Origin: Solen grandis
Taxonomy: Eukaryota > Mollusca > Bivalvia > Adapedonta > Solenidae
Direction of reading: 5' to 3'
DNA length: 64,000 nucleotides
NCBI GenBank assembly: GCA_021229015.1
Contig: CM037788.1
Span: 46,428,497 to 46,492,496, forward strand
In this document: piece by piece, positions 10,862-21,394 of the stretch
Numbering within the stretch: position 1 is the stretch's first letter
How the letters are laid out: every line of letters begins with the position of its first letter
The notes under the pieces: generated by a model
Database searches by the model: none
Told to the model about the DNA's origin: nothing
The model's input: the letters and a program-made list of their open reading frames with translations, nothing else
Made by a program: the position numbers and the translations under genes

Positions 10862-10965
10862 ACGTCCCAGCATGAACATTTCAGTCAGTTTGAGACTATG
10901 TCTAATTGATGCAGATATAATACTGTCCCTTGTCTAAGATGTTGTAACGCTGTGACCTTATTTAG
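10862..10965 (-). mobile_element. SINE S1 tail fragment, degraded
   Basis: 'tttcagtcagtttgagactatgtct' order with 'gatgcagatata' and 'gctgtgacctta' matches the complement of the S1 3' body with many changes. Head absent. Confidence 0.4.
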
Positions 10966-11620
10966 ACAAACTTAGGTACAAACAAGGTGTTCATGTAATT
11001 CTTGCTGAAAAGTATGCAGCACAACATTTTTTCTATCAGTATTCTTTGTGGACCTTTGTTCATTGCTAACGGGGAAAATGTGTTTGTACTCATGTTTTCC
11101 TCGTGGAAATCGATTCTTCAGTGAGATGGGGAGGGATTGAAATGATGGTTGAATTCCTTCAGAGATGCAGTGTCAAATTCACACACACGCAAACACCCCA
11201 CCCCCCATAAAATAAAAAACAACACTTTTAAGCGTCTGAATACCAAAGAAAAACAAACCAAAGAAAAGATTTAACAAAAACCAGTGTTTCTGACGTTAAG
11301 CAATACATAATACATTTACCTGAGTCATTGTCCTGCAGTTCTGGCTTGAATGCCACAAACAATACTTAGCGAGAACTAAAACATGTCGTTAAATATGTTA
11401 AATCCCTGATTTACGAACTATTTAAGCTAATGACTAAACTGACAAATGCTTACCTTACTGACAAACAATTATTTGTAAATAGACATAATTTTGGAGAAAT
11501 TTTATTAGAAAAACAAAAATGAATAAATTCATCCATAAGTATTACTTAGCGTCAAGTTTGGTCAGTAGAATTCAAGCCGATGCCGACAGGTAGTCTTAGG
11601 AAGACGCTCAATTCATCGCC
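10966..11620. other. noncoding, no gene seen
   Basis: AT-rich stretch. No splice-bounded open block or named repeat recognised. Confidence 0.4.
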
Positions 11621-11737
11621 TGTCTAGCTCTGTTGTTTCTGACCTGACATTCGCGTAGCCAAGGTGTTTATAACATCACTTTGAAAAATTGCAAGGGAAA
11701 TTCTGTTTCGTATCCCCGAAGCAGGTGCTTGCGTTAC

Positions 11738-11845
11738 CTCGTGACACGTTCCGCAACGTTGCGTCTTCATCAGTTCCGGGAAGGGAATTTCTAAGTTCAG
11801 CCTGTGAAGTAAGCGCATGTGCGAAGAGTGAACGTGATAAGCCAT
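11738..11845 (-). CDS. weak candidate first coding exon in CpG-rich patch
   Basis: From an ATG at 11845 the minus strand is open for 36 codons (MAYHVHSSHMRLLHRLN..., ending QRCGTCHE) up to 'CACGAG' followed by donor-like 'GTAACG'. The surrounding 11.6-11.87 kb is CpG-richer than its neighbours and has an NRF1-like 'gcgcatgtgcg'. It could equally be part of a retroelement or a chance frame, since phrases like 'ctgatgaagacgcaacg' are common in animal repeats. No family recognised. Confidence 0.2.
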
Positions 11846-12587
11846 GTGACGGCCCAAAAAATAGAATTTCTAAATTTAGGTTTTATAATTTAGAATATAT
11901 GTTCAATACCATTCGTAACGTTTTGCCTGTGATGGAGAAACCAACCATTTATCTTTTACAATCACGGAATGTTGCATTGGGTACCTCGCGTCTGAAGATG
12001 GTTATTGATAGACGTGATTCCCAGAGGAAGAAAAAAAATCAAATTCATAGTCAGTTTAATTTAAATATATATTATTTCAAAATTATGAAATGGGGTTGTA
12101 CAAGAAGTTCTAACAACAAATTCGTAGTCAATGGCCATCTTTAAACTTTAATAGAGAACAAAATAAGCTCTCACTCGAGGTAATCAGATTTCTCTAAATT
12201 TTCCGTGCACACATGATTCCCACACTACTGAATATGCTAGCATTTCCAATGTCTGACGGGCCATCGTCGGAAATGCTCGTCAAGTACAAAATGTAAACAA
12301 AGGTAGTATTTAAACACCAATTCAAAATACTAAAACTTGATGACCTTTCATGCGATGCAATGTCAACGAAGATGGGATATGTGGTCGTTAAGTACCATTT
12401 AGGTAACTTTACATTCTCGTTTAATTGCTTCTATGGAAACCTCTTTCATAACCACAGGGCACGCTAAGCAGAGAAATATTCATTAGAAGATTTTTTTTAA
12501 ATACGGTCTCTTGCACATTTTGAGCACATTTATAGCCCACATATCCGTACCATGGAAAATAATAGTAAATAGATGTATGCAAAACAG

Positions 12588-12696
12588 AGATCTTGAGCTA
12601 CGGACGGCTAGCAATACTAATGATCCGGACTTGGAACAGATTCCGTTGACTACAGGAACACGTCGCACCGTCGACATTCTTCAAGAACTGACTTGA
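12588..12696 (+). CDS. candidate 3'-terminal coding exon, unknown protein
   Basis: After 'gcaaaacag' the plus strand reads DLELRTASNTNDPDLEQIPL and then TTGTRRTVDILQELT before a TGA. The stretch is less AT-rich than its surroundings and uses mixed codons. AATAAA signals lie about 350 bp downstream (13046-13058), so a terminal exon with a 3' UTR is plausible. The acidic, polar composition suggests a cytoplasmic tail, but no family is recognised. The reading frame continues upstream of the acceptor for a short distance, so the exon start is uncertain. Confidence 0.35.
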
Positions 12697-13460
12697 CCCT
12701 GGCGCACTATATAGCATATCTATGAGTTGAGTCTCCTTAAAGTATCAACAATATATGTTCTTTATGTTTATATGTCATTCACATATAGATTGACACATAC
12801 ATTATCAAGTTGTGCTAAGACTAAAGCATATAGATCGGCACTGCCGAGCAGGTATAAACCATACCATAAATCACTTAGATTCTGCGGGTGTACAACGTTG
12901 TTCACAGACGACCTATAAACCGCTGCTTAAATTTTAAAGTTATTTGAAAAAGCTCTTCTAATTTCCATTTAATGATAACATGAGAAAGATATATTAATAT
13001 AGATTAATACCTTGTAGATCTAATTTTATTAGATGTCCACTGCTGAATAAAGAATAAATGGAACAGAACCCCATTTATGTACATAGTGAAATCATGGGTT
13101 TCCTTTCAGACGGCCACCTATATTAAGCGGTCAACCTGCATTTAGTGGTAATTTTTAATACTACCAAACTAGCGCTTTGTTATATGTTTAACTTCCATTT
13201 ATCGCCCACCTCTGTTTTGCGATCACATTCTCTGGTTCCCTTGACTGACCGCTTAAGACAGGTTTGACAGTATATATATTATCTGTCTTATAAGGAGTAA
13301 AATCTCATGAATTTCTCTTACATTTCTCTCTCTCTTTTCCTATAAGTAAATCCACCACCACCCCTCTCTCTCTTCAAATGAGTAAATTCGTTTCCCCTTA
13401 TTCATGTAATGATAAATCCATTATTTCCTATATAATGAGTAAATTCTTTTTGTCCGTCTC
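12697..13460. other. noncoding, possible 3' UTR then nothing seen
   Basis: The first 350 bp could be 3' UTR of the exon ending at 12696, with tandem AATAAA at 13046-13058. The rest is AT-rich with CT-rich patches and carries no recognised feature. Confidence 0.35.
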
Positions 13461-13472
13461 TCATGCGTAAGT

Positions 13473-13491
13473 ATTCTCTCTCTCTCTCTCT

Positions 13492-13525
<34 letters not shown>

Positions 13526-13540
13526 AACACACACACACAC
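13473..13540. repeat. compound (CT)n-(CA)n-(GA)n-(CA)n microsatellite
   Basis: CT repeats pass into CA repeats, then GA repeats, then CA again, so the CT and GA halves are inverted relative to each other and can pair. A second GA tract lies at 13760-13793. Confidence 0.9.
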
Positions 13541-13759
13541 GGGAAATATTAACATCAGCTGACTGACATGAACAAACATTTTATTTACAAAAAGGTCGTG
13601 AAAATGTCAATACGCACGTGATTTTCATGAATGAAATCCATTGAGTCAAAAAAGGGGGACATGGTATTCTAAAGGTACTTCACCTGTTAACGTAAAAATA
13701 TTGTCTGACAAAACGTGTTCTCTTTATTCACATTCATTAATATGCCAATGACAGAGAAG

Positions 13760-13793
<34 letters not shown>
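13760..13793. repeat. (GA)n microsatellite
   Basis: Uninterrupted GA repeat of about 34 bp. Confidence 0.9.
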
Positions 13794-13795
<2 letters not shown>

Positions 13796-14004
13796 GGTGA
13801 ATATTCAGTCTATGGCACCGACCACGAAAAAGAACACAATTGCAACCAGATTCCCCCATATCAAGCAGCAACTGTAACGCATCTTTTATGTGCATGAAAT
13901 ATAGTGAAAACAAAACAACATCAACACGCTTTCGGGGAGCTGAAATAATCAAATTCGGATTCATAACGAACAGCTCCCTCATCATTATCACCGGTAGCAT
14001 CACC

Positions 14005-14185
14005 AAGGGCGCAGTGGTCGGGTCTTAACGCAACTGACTGCGCATCCGAAGCTTCGAACCCCGTTTGCGCCAAGGATTTTTTCATGACCTTCACAGGCGC
14101 TAAGTACTTGTCCAACCAAGGAACCTGCGAGTGGGATAACTGTGTTGTAGGAACTTGTTTCCCTATCGTCGTAAGATAAATTAGT
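14005..14185 (+). mobile_element. tRNA-derived SINE, family S2, copy 2
   Basis: The head contains 'gcgcagtggtcgggtct' and the B-box-like 'cttcgaaccccg'. The body repeats the S2 order: 'gtttgcgccaaggatttttt', 'aagtacttgtccaacc', 'ggaacc', 'gttgtaggaac', and an end 'cgtcgtaagataaatt'. It is diverged from the copy at 10410-10600 but clearly the same family. Confidence 0.75.
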
Positions 14186-14485
14186 TTAAACTAAACTAAC
14201 AGCACCGCCAATTTTATCGTAACACACGTATATTTACACACATCACCTGTATGAAGGCAGCACGTTCAGTTCTCTCTAATTGTGCAGAAATGTGTCGATG
14301 TTCAATCGCTTGAATAAAACGAGTAAACATAGGGAAAATGTGATAAACTATCACGATCAACACGTGCAGAACTGGTCATTTGTCATTGGTCATTTCTCAA
14401 TCATTCTTACAGGATAAGCCTTAACTTTAGCAGGACGCGTCAGCTATCACTTGCATGGAAACATCTACATCATAAGTTGACGCAG

Positions 14486-14850
14486 TCACATTTGACTATT
14501 CTGCAACGTGCCGTGTAGGCTTTGGTCTTGGAGTCTTCGTTGCTGAGTCTGAGATTTTTGCGAGATTTCTTCTGCAAAGATCATAGAACTGGATTTTATG
14601 TGCAATGGTAAATCATTGATGAAGGCAAGAAATAAGGTCGGGCCAATGACATTTCCCTGTGGGACGCCGCTAGTCACGGGTGCAGGCTTGAATGTAGGTA
14701 CATCAAGGATGGAATGCATGCTGGGCTCTATACGAAAGAAAGGCTTGGATCCAGGTCAAGGTGTTCCCTCTGATTCCATAGTGGTTGAGCTTGGATGGCA
14801 GTCGATTGTGTGGAACCTTGACATTGAGCTTTAGATATATGCTGCACTGA
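14486..14850 (-). pseudogene. LINE reverse-transcriptase fragment, decayed
   Basis: On the minus strand one frame reads VPHNRLPSKLNHYGIRG then [15 protein letters not shown], and after a frame change [17 protein letters not shown] then [21 protein letters not shown]. These are conserved blocks of non-LTR retrotransposon reverse transcriptases: the fingers/palm segment ending in LSYR.Q, the SGVPQGSVLGP block, and the catalytic FADD motif, which here is FAEE and so would be inactive. Only about 360 bp of a domain normally over 700 bp is present, with at least one frameshift. Dead 5'- and 3'-truncated LINE copy (CR1/Jockey/RTE type; clade not determined). Confidence 0.85.
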
Positions 14851-15024
14851 TGAAAGGAAAAAACGTTCATGTTACGATCTCTAGGAGGATAATACATATA
14901 TAGCTACAAAGTGGTAAATATTTCATTACATTTTAAAATTATACATTTGCTGGACTGTCTTGTCAGAGATAGCTAAAAGCCTAAGTACCCACCAGGGGTT
15001 AGACAGATAGCTAACGTAGTAGTA

Positions 15025-15125
15025 AAATTGGTGTGGGAGCACTATATCGGTCTCAAGTAGACACCGTCTCCAAATGACTGAAATACTGTTGGTGGGACGT
15101 TTAAACCAAAACACAAACAAACATT
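15025..15125 (+). mobile_element. SINE S1, 3' part only
   Basis: 'gagcactatatcggtctcaa', 'ccaaatgactgaaatactg' and a terminal 'caaacaaac' match the S1 3' body and tail. The head is absent (5' truncation). Confidence 0.8.
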
Positions 15126-15984
15126 AATTTGCATAATTTGCAACGTGTTGACTGAAAAAAGAAATTGTTAAATTGCTTATTTGATTAAACGCCTATTTTG
15201 CACACATGTTTATTCAATGGCGTTGTACATTTATATAAATGAAAAAAAAAAAAACACACAAAAAAAAAACACGATGCTTAAACTTTACTAAATCTGTCCT
15301 ACGCATGTATCAACAAGCACGTAAACAAAGTCCCTGATATATATTGTTTTAAGAGTTTTCTTGAGGATTCAACTGATTTCGAATTTCTCACATGTAGTGG
15401 ACTGTTTATTTAAGGTATAACCCCCCTAATACCCAAATTCCATATCTTGCCACTGGATAGAAATATTTCTATGAAACTTTTTCACTTTGAAGACATTCAA
15501 AAATAAAAATATTTCACCGAGAGTTTTTCCAGGTTTTATAAGATGTAGGGGAGATAATCTGTATTTAAATTAACATTGAAGCCTATGGGAAGTATACAAT
15601 ATCTATGAATATGAAAAACAGAATTTGATTTTCGAGGAAAACACACGGTAGAAAGATGCATTATATTATTCTGTTTCAAATTTTATGAGCACATCTAAAC
15701 TTTACTGAAGGAAAATGGAGAAAATCACTGTTTTGTAGTTTTCAGGGGAGATAACTCATGACAACAAAATCATAAAGGTGAGGTAATGAAATAATTTCTG
15801 TCATATGTCATAACATATCAATTTGCCTTTAAGATTTCAATGGTTTGACAATATTAAAGCTTATTTGTTGAAGTTATATGCATGGCTTTGACGGTTACCT
15901 TAACCGGAAGTGAATTACAGGGCAGAAACCTTAAGGTGTCGCTATCAACCTAAAGTGGGTGGGGGGTTGTGAAAACATGTCATA

Positions 15985-15989
<5 letters not shown>

Positions 15990-16050
<61 letters not shown>
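15990..16050. repeat. (TA)n microsatellite
   Basis: About 60 bp of uninterrupted TA, present only in the left copy of the duplication. Confidence 0.95.
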
Positions 16051-16053
<3 letters not shown>

Positions 16054-16902
16054 GATCCCCAGGTAAGGGCGGAACCCCCCTCCACTCTCAATCTCCTGGG
16101 TTGGACCTGTACCGGATCCGCAGACTGGACCACGGCAAAATGTTGTTGATGATGGTGATGAAAATGTTGATTTTTACATCATGCAGGTATCTTTACACGA
16201 TTGCAAAAACAGATCAAACAGAAAACGAAATTAATGAAATATATTTACCTACCTAAATTCCATTGCATCATTTAGGAGCCTTCGTAATTTTAGAAAATGT
16301 AAGGGGGAGATTGTCTCGGGAAAGGGTCTTAGTATATATAGGTATGAGGTGATTTTGTATCGTACATTTGTTTCATTTAAGTTCGGGTTTGAAATAGAAT
16401 TATAAACGCTTGATTTAGTCGCGTTGGTAATAAATGTATTTATCGGGAGGAAAATTATTTGGTCTGTCGTTTAGTCCCATGCATTTACATGTACATTCTT
16501 AGTATTTGGGTTTATTGATAACACGGGGAGAATGTTAAAGGGAGACAACGGACACTATCTCACGGATTTATATGTATTGTGTTCGTAGGTTATTGTAAAA
16601 TGCTTGTAAATTGTATTATTTGTATGTACATTTTATTTCGTAAGTCAGCCATTTATTCTATTGCTCAAACTGATTTCTTTTGGTACAAAACACTTTCATT
16701 TTACCTTTGATAAGCTAAGACAAGTGATAATGAAAATTTTAGAAACTGATATTAAACCTGATCAGCCTGCAAGCTAAAGGCTGTTCCGAAATTATACTGG
16801 TGGTTTTAGCCCTTTCTTTTCATCACTATAATATATTGATGAATGAGTGTTGAAATTATAAATATTGAAATATGACTATTATTGATTTTATTTTTATTTC
16901 AG

Positions 16903-17097
16903 GGATTGGCAAAAACATTTGGTGTCGTATATCTCCTGCAGCACCCATTCTGTCACCAGAAAGCAGTGTCTACAAAGTCAGCAAATAGCCTTCAACATTG
17001 ATCCTCAGAGAGACATTGATCTTTTGGGTTGAGCACTTCATGCAATGGAGACGTTGGTATGCTTCTTGTCCATGGTGAACATTGGATAAGTGACCAG
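16903..17097 (+). pseudogene. exon-like block, copy 1, interrupted by stops
   Basis: A T-rich tract ending in 'tttatttcag' precedes and 'GACCAG' plus 'GTAAGT' follows, so the splice sites look intact. Using the frame shared with the second copy it reads IGKNIWCRISPAAPILSPES then SVYKVSK and a stop, and after it STLILRETLIFWVEHFMQWR, then further stops. The same protein words occur open in copy 2 (18465-18649), so this is probably a dead duplicate exon, or a noncoding exon whose frame is coincidental. Confidence 0.4.
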
Positions 17098-17644
17098 GTA
17101 AGTTCTCTTTTCTTACCATCATATAATTCTTTTACTTTCTATTATCTCTTCCTATACACTTATTTTTATTGATACTCACACTGCTGCATATCATTATTAG
17201 CTCATCAGATTTTTTAAAAGAAAAAAAGATAAACTAGTGTCTGCATTGTCATTGTAAAGATTCGATATTTTATTACTCGCCTATTTTTACACACGTGTTT
17301 ATTCAAAGGTGTTGTACATTAAAATAAAAGAAAAAAAAAACAATGCTAAAACTATACAACAATATGAGTCAAGAGGACCTGTCCTACGCATAAAAATCAA
17401 AATACTTGAAATATAATGTTTTAAGAGTTTTCTTGAAGATTTCAACTGATTTCGAATTTCTCACATGTAGTGGACTGTTTGTTTAACAATCACTGTTTAC
17501 TTTGAAAATAACGAAACTTTACATGATCCCTAAGGAAAGACGGAATCGTAATTGCAATTTTTCCGCGCCACTCTCATATTCTACTGGGTTGAACAGGATC
17601 CGGTGGCCGTGAGCGTCCGTCCGGAATCGTTGTGTGTGTTGGGG

Positions 17645-17905
17645 GATGGGGGGCGGTCGTGGGTTTGACCCCGGTCGTGACATACTAAAGTCGTAAACAA
17701 CGGTACTGGTATAGCTCATTTGTTTGGCGCTCAGCATATAAGGGTAGCTCCAGGACTGGTCGGCCATGTGTCAGGATAATGTGATTGGGTGTGGTATCAT
17801 GCCACGTGTCTACGGCGTGATACCGCATTGTTGCAGCACTATTTCTGTCTCCAATTGACTGAAATACTGTCGGTGGGACATTAAACCCAACAATCAAACA
17901 TCTCC
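17645..17905 (+). mobile_element. tRNA-derived SINE, family S1, near full length
   Basis: B-box phrase 'gtgggtttgaccccgg', body blocks 'ggtactggtatagctc', 'tggcgctcagcatataaggg', 'ataatgtgattgggtgtgg', 'acatgccacgtgtctacgg'-like text, 'actgaaatactgtcggtggg', and tail 'aaacccaac'. Inserted inside the right copy of the local duplication. Confidence 0.9.
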
Positions 17906-18464
17906 TAGATTGGACCTGTACCGGATCTGTAGACTGGATCACGGAAAATACAAATACAGACAGTCTGTAGAATGTTGTTGATGATGATAATGATGATTTT
18001 ATCATTCAGGCACCTTCACACGATTGCAAAACCAGATCAAACCGAAAGCAAAATTAATGTAATATATTTACTTACCTAAATTCCATTGCATTACTTAGTG
18101 GACCTCTTGATTTTAGAAAATGTAAGGGGTTGGCTTCTTTGTTTTCATTTGTATAATATCATTTTGTATCGTACGTTTGTCATATTTTAGTTCGGGTTTT
18201 GAAATGGAATTACTCTTGAATTTTATACGATTTATTTAGTCGCTTTGGTAATAAGCGTATTTATCGAAAGAATGTTTTGTCTATCGTTCCCTTTTTGTAT
18301 GATATTCCTGGTATAGGTTTTATTGCTACACGGGGAGAGTTTAAGGGAAACTTGTTCGTAAAAAGCTGTAATTTAATTTGTTTGCACATTATATTAATTC
18401 ACTATATATATGAAATAATGAATAATATAATAAGACTTATTTAATTGATTTTTTTTTATTTAAG

Positions 18465-18649
18465 AAATTTGCAAAAGTATTTGGTGTCATATATCTCATG
18501 TAGCACCCATTTTGTCATCAGGAAGCACCGTCTACAACGTCAGCATCCATCCTTCAACCTTGAGCCTCAGAAAGACAGTGATCTTTTGGGTTGAGCACTT
18601 CATGCAATGGAGACGTTGGTTTGATTCTTGTCCATGGAGAAGCGACCAT
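18465..18649 (+). CDS. exon-like block, copy 2, open reading frame, unknown protein
   Basis: Preceded by a long T tract and 'tttaag', and ending 'GACCAT' before donor-like 'GTAATT'. With two overhanging bases, all 61 codons are open: words include IWCHISHVAPILSSGSTVYN, VSIHPSTLSLRKTVIFWVEH and FMQWRRWFDSCPWRSDH. Copy 1 keeps many of the same residues (IW, APILS, VY, STL, RET, IFWVEHFMQWRRW), which argues for coding ancestry. It ends in phase 0, which matches the phase-0 start of the block at 20918, so the two could be consecutive exons. No family recognised. Confidence 0.4.
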
Positions 18650-18689
18650 GTAATTACTCTCCTTTTTGTCATGTTTTGACAAAAAACAT

Positions 18690-19330
18690 TTTAAAAAAAC
18701 TTGAAATTTGAAACTTTTCGTCTTCATCATCTTTCTCCTTTTTTGTCTGTTACTACTACAGTTACATATCACTTAATTATATTTCTCTTACTCTCTTCTA
18801 TACCTGCTTCTTCTATTTCTCTAATCTCTTTTTTTTCTTTTCTTCTATGTTCACTTATTACTACTACTGCTGTCACATATCATTTTAATTATTATTATTC
18901 GTTTACTATCAACTACTACTACTACTTCTATAAGCATTATCATCATCTTCCTCTATTTTCTATGGTTAAATATTATAATATTATTTTTCTCCTTCTTTCT
19001 TCTATTCACTATCAATATAACTCTTATATATATTACCACTGTTTATATCATTATTTATTTGTCTTCTACAATCACTTCATTCTACAACTATTTGCTACCA
19101 TCATCTTCTTCTACCTTTACTACCAAGGTTACATATTATTATTATTATTATTCTACTTTCTAATATTACTGCTTCAGCTATTCATTATCACAATGTTGAT
19201 CTTCTCTTATTACTACTACTGCAGTTAAATATTAATCTTTTCTTCTCCTGCATTCTACTTTTACTGTTATTACTATAAATATTCATAATCTTCCTCTAAG
19301 TTTATTACTACAAATGCTGTTACATATTGT
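18690..19330. repeat. pyrimidine-rich, TAC/TTA-rich low complexity
   Basis: The plus strand is dominated by 'tattactactac', 'ttcttctat' and 'ttattattat' phrases, and 'gttacatat' or 'gtcacatat' recurs every 100-150 bp, suggesting decayed tandem units. A 175-codon open frame across it has only low-complexity F/Y/L/S content and is not a gene. Confidence 0.7.
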
Positions 19331-19369
19331 CATATTTTCCATTATCTCCCTGTTTATTTCATAATTTGC

Positions 19370-20545
19370 TTTTGTCAGGAGCACTTCTTGAAAAATATAC
19401 AGGGTATTGCATTGAAACTTTAAAAAAAGACATAGTGACAAAGAGAATTGCAATGACCAAGTACCATAACTCTTACTGGTCCCAATTTTTTTTATTCTAC
19501 ATGTGTACTTTATTTTATTTCATTATGATTTTTGTCTGGAGCATTATTATAAATTGTAAAAGGTATTGACTTGACACTAAGAATAAACATAAAATAAGTT
19601 GGGACCAGAAGAGAAGAGAAGTGACCAAGAACCATAGCTCTACTTTAAACCATTTTTAGCTCGACTATTCGTCGGCGTTGCAGCTTTTGGTTGAAGTTTT
19701 GCATGCAAGTAACTATCAACCTTATATCTCAATAACCATTTATGATATTGACTTGAAAGTTTATGAATAAGTTCAAGGGCATCAGACAACCAAGTTAGAT
19801 ACTCTTGCCTGAATTTAATATGAATTATGGCTCCAGTTTAACATGGAAATTTTGGTTATAGTTTTGCATGCAATAGAAAATTTGGTTAAAGTTTTGCATG
19901 AAAGCAACTATCAGCTTAATATCTCAATAACCTTTCATGGTATTGACTTGAAAGTTTATGAATATGTTAAGGGGCATCAGACAACCAAGGTAGATAACTT
20001 ACGATGGAATATATTACAAATCATGACCCCTTCTCAACTTAGAAATTTTGATTAAAATTTGCATGTAATACTTTCATGCTTATATTTCAGTATCCAGGCA
20101 TGCGATTGATTTGAAACATCTAAATATGCTCAATGGTATCATACTATGATGACAGATAGTTTTTTGACTGAATATAATGCAGATTTGGACCACTTTTGAC
20201 TTAGAATGTTTTGGTTAAAGTTTTGTATATAATCTACCTTCCTGCTTATATCTCAGAAATTGTTAATGGCATTGACTAGAAAGTTTAGGAGTGTGTACAG
20301 GGTCACCAGAAAACCAAGGAGAATAACTTCTGGACTGAATTTTATACAAATTGTGGCCTTTTTCTAACTTGGATACTTAGTTAAAGTTTCTCATGCACAG
20401 TGTTATTATTATGTCTCAGTACCTAGGCATGGTATTGATTTGAGACTTCATAAACATTTTTAGGGGTATCAGACTATCAAGGTTTATCATTTTTGACTAT
20501 TATTATATACAGGGCATGTGAAGGACAATAATTGAAATAGATTTC
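19370..20545. repeat. dispersed repeat with internal imperfect units of about 175-190 bp
   Basis: 'gttttgcatgcaa', 'tatctcaataacc', 'gacttgaaagtttatgaa' and 'catcagacaaccaag' recur in order at about 19695, 19875, 20055, 20220 and 20385 with growing divergence. The head near 19665 carries 'tttagctcgactattcg', a phrase common at one end of bivalve dispersed repeats. Noncoding. Confidence 0.75.
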
Positions 20546-20917
20546 ATTTGATTTACCAACACTTTGAATAGTGGAGCTTGCTGTCCTCTTACAGCTCTTG
20601 TTGGCATTTACAGCTCTATACGGGAAAAATAGTATGATACTATAATCATGTTGAAATTGAAAAGAAGATTGACATGCAGATAATGATAAGGATCAAAAAA
20701 TGCAGTTAATGCGCTAGAGGAGTCGACCGTGCTGTTCCCTGACAGCCCTTTTTTACAATCACAGAAGGTTGCAATATGGGACCATGTCTCTGTAAATGGG
20801 TATTGATAAACGTAATACATAGAAATGGTTAAAAAATAATGCTTAGCTGATGATCTTTTGTGAACAAGCTGCTTTAAAGATCATCAGAGCTTATTAATTT
20901 TACATCTCTATTCACAG

Positions 20918-21062
20918 TTGGTCGAGGATCATGCGAGATGGTTCATCTACACGAATGACCCTAATGCCGTTCAAATCAGCTTGACTGGTTTTTTTAAGAT
21001 GGTACCATGCACTACTACCAGAATGGTACAGATGAAAGTGTGGCCTGCTCCAATAGGAACAT
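20918..21062 (+). CDS. candidate internal coding exon, unknown protein
   Basis: A strong acceptor 'ctctattcacag' precedes and 'GGAACAT' plus donor 'GTAAGA' follows. The 145 nt are open for 48 codons with one base left over: LVEDHARWFIYTNDPNAVQI, then SLTGFFKMVPCTTTRMVQMK, then VWPAPIGT. Composition is clearly less AT-rich than flanking DNA. Three things support coding: splice sites at both ends, mixed codon use and a hydrophobic/polar balance typical of folded domains. I do not recognise the family. It may follow the exon-like block at 18465-18649 (phase 0 in both). Confidence 0.5.
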
Positions 21063-21089
21063 GTAAGATTGTTCTTATTTATTACTAAC

Positions 21090-21345
21090 GTGTCAAACGA
21101 AAGACGTAAAAATTGGTACCAGATGCAACCTTTGCTGGTAATCGGCAAAATGGCTCTGCAATGGGAACTCGGAGTCCTCAGTACTGGTTCTACCGAGAAA
21201 CATTTCATCCGTGTATCGGTGCTATACACTGGGCACGTAAAGAACCAAGGGGTCTATTCGCTAAGAGCTAGGGTATCGCACCCGGACTCCCTTGTATCCG
21301 ACTACTGTCTTTTCCGATGCTGTCTCTTCAGCAAAAGTAAGGAAG
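21090..21345. repeat. probable dispersed repeat fragment, GC-richer
   Basis: Contains 'ctatacactgggcacgtaaa' and 'gctagggtatcgcacccg', sentences I associate with mollusc dispersed repeats, but no second copy lies in this window. No coding call. Confidence 0.3.
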
Positions 21346-21394
21346 TATGTCAAAATTAGTTTTAGTGTAGTTATATTATTATATTTATAAAGTT

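Larger units (their letters stand above)
15181..17110. repeat. segmental duplication, left copy
   Basis: Several long blocks recur in the same order and orientation at 17277-18665: 'tttattcaatggcgttgtaca', 'tcgaatttctcacatgtagt', 'ttggacctgtaccggatc', 'cctaaattccattgcat', 'gttcgggttt', and the exon-like block with 'ttgagcacttcatgcaatgg'. The copies are diverged and differ by insertions (a (TA)n tract and about 500 bp in the left copy, an S1 SINE in the right). Old tandem duplication of about 1.4-1.9 kb. Confidence 0.85.
17277..18665. repeat. segmental duplication, right copy
   Basis: Same block order as 15181-17110. An S1 SINE (17645-17905) interrupts it between 'ctactgggttgaacaggatc' and 'ttggacctgtaccggatct', showing that the SINE inserted after the duplication. 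Confidence 0.85.

Noticed and set aside
11689..12144. 151-codon plus-strand frame
   Set aside because: Composition drifts from CpG-rich to AT-rich with no domain pattern, no clear start context and no splice sites; likely chance, partly overlapping a repeat-like block.
13473..13540. Microsatellite block with inverted CT/GA halves as a functional hairpin
   Set aside because: Such compound microsatellites are common; no further support.
16903..18649. UDP-glucuronosyltransferase C-terminal segment (IFWVEH compared with the family's FWIE word)
   Set aside because: Similarity is limited to a few residues; the surrounding sequence does not follow the family.
18701..19228. 175-codon plus-strand open frame rich in S, L, Y, F
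   Set aside because: It is composed of TAC/TTC/TTA low-complexity repeats without splice signals or domain pattern; the openness comes from the absence of A-rich codons.
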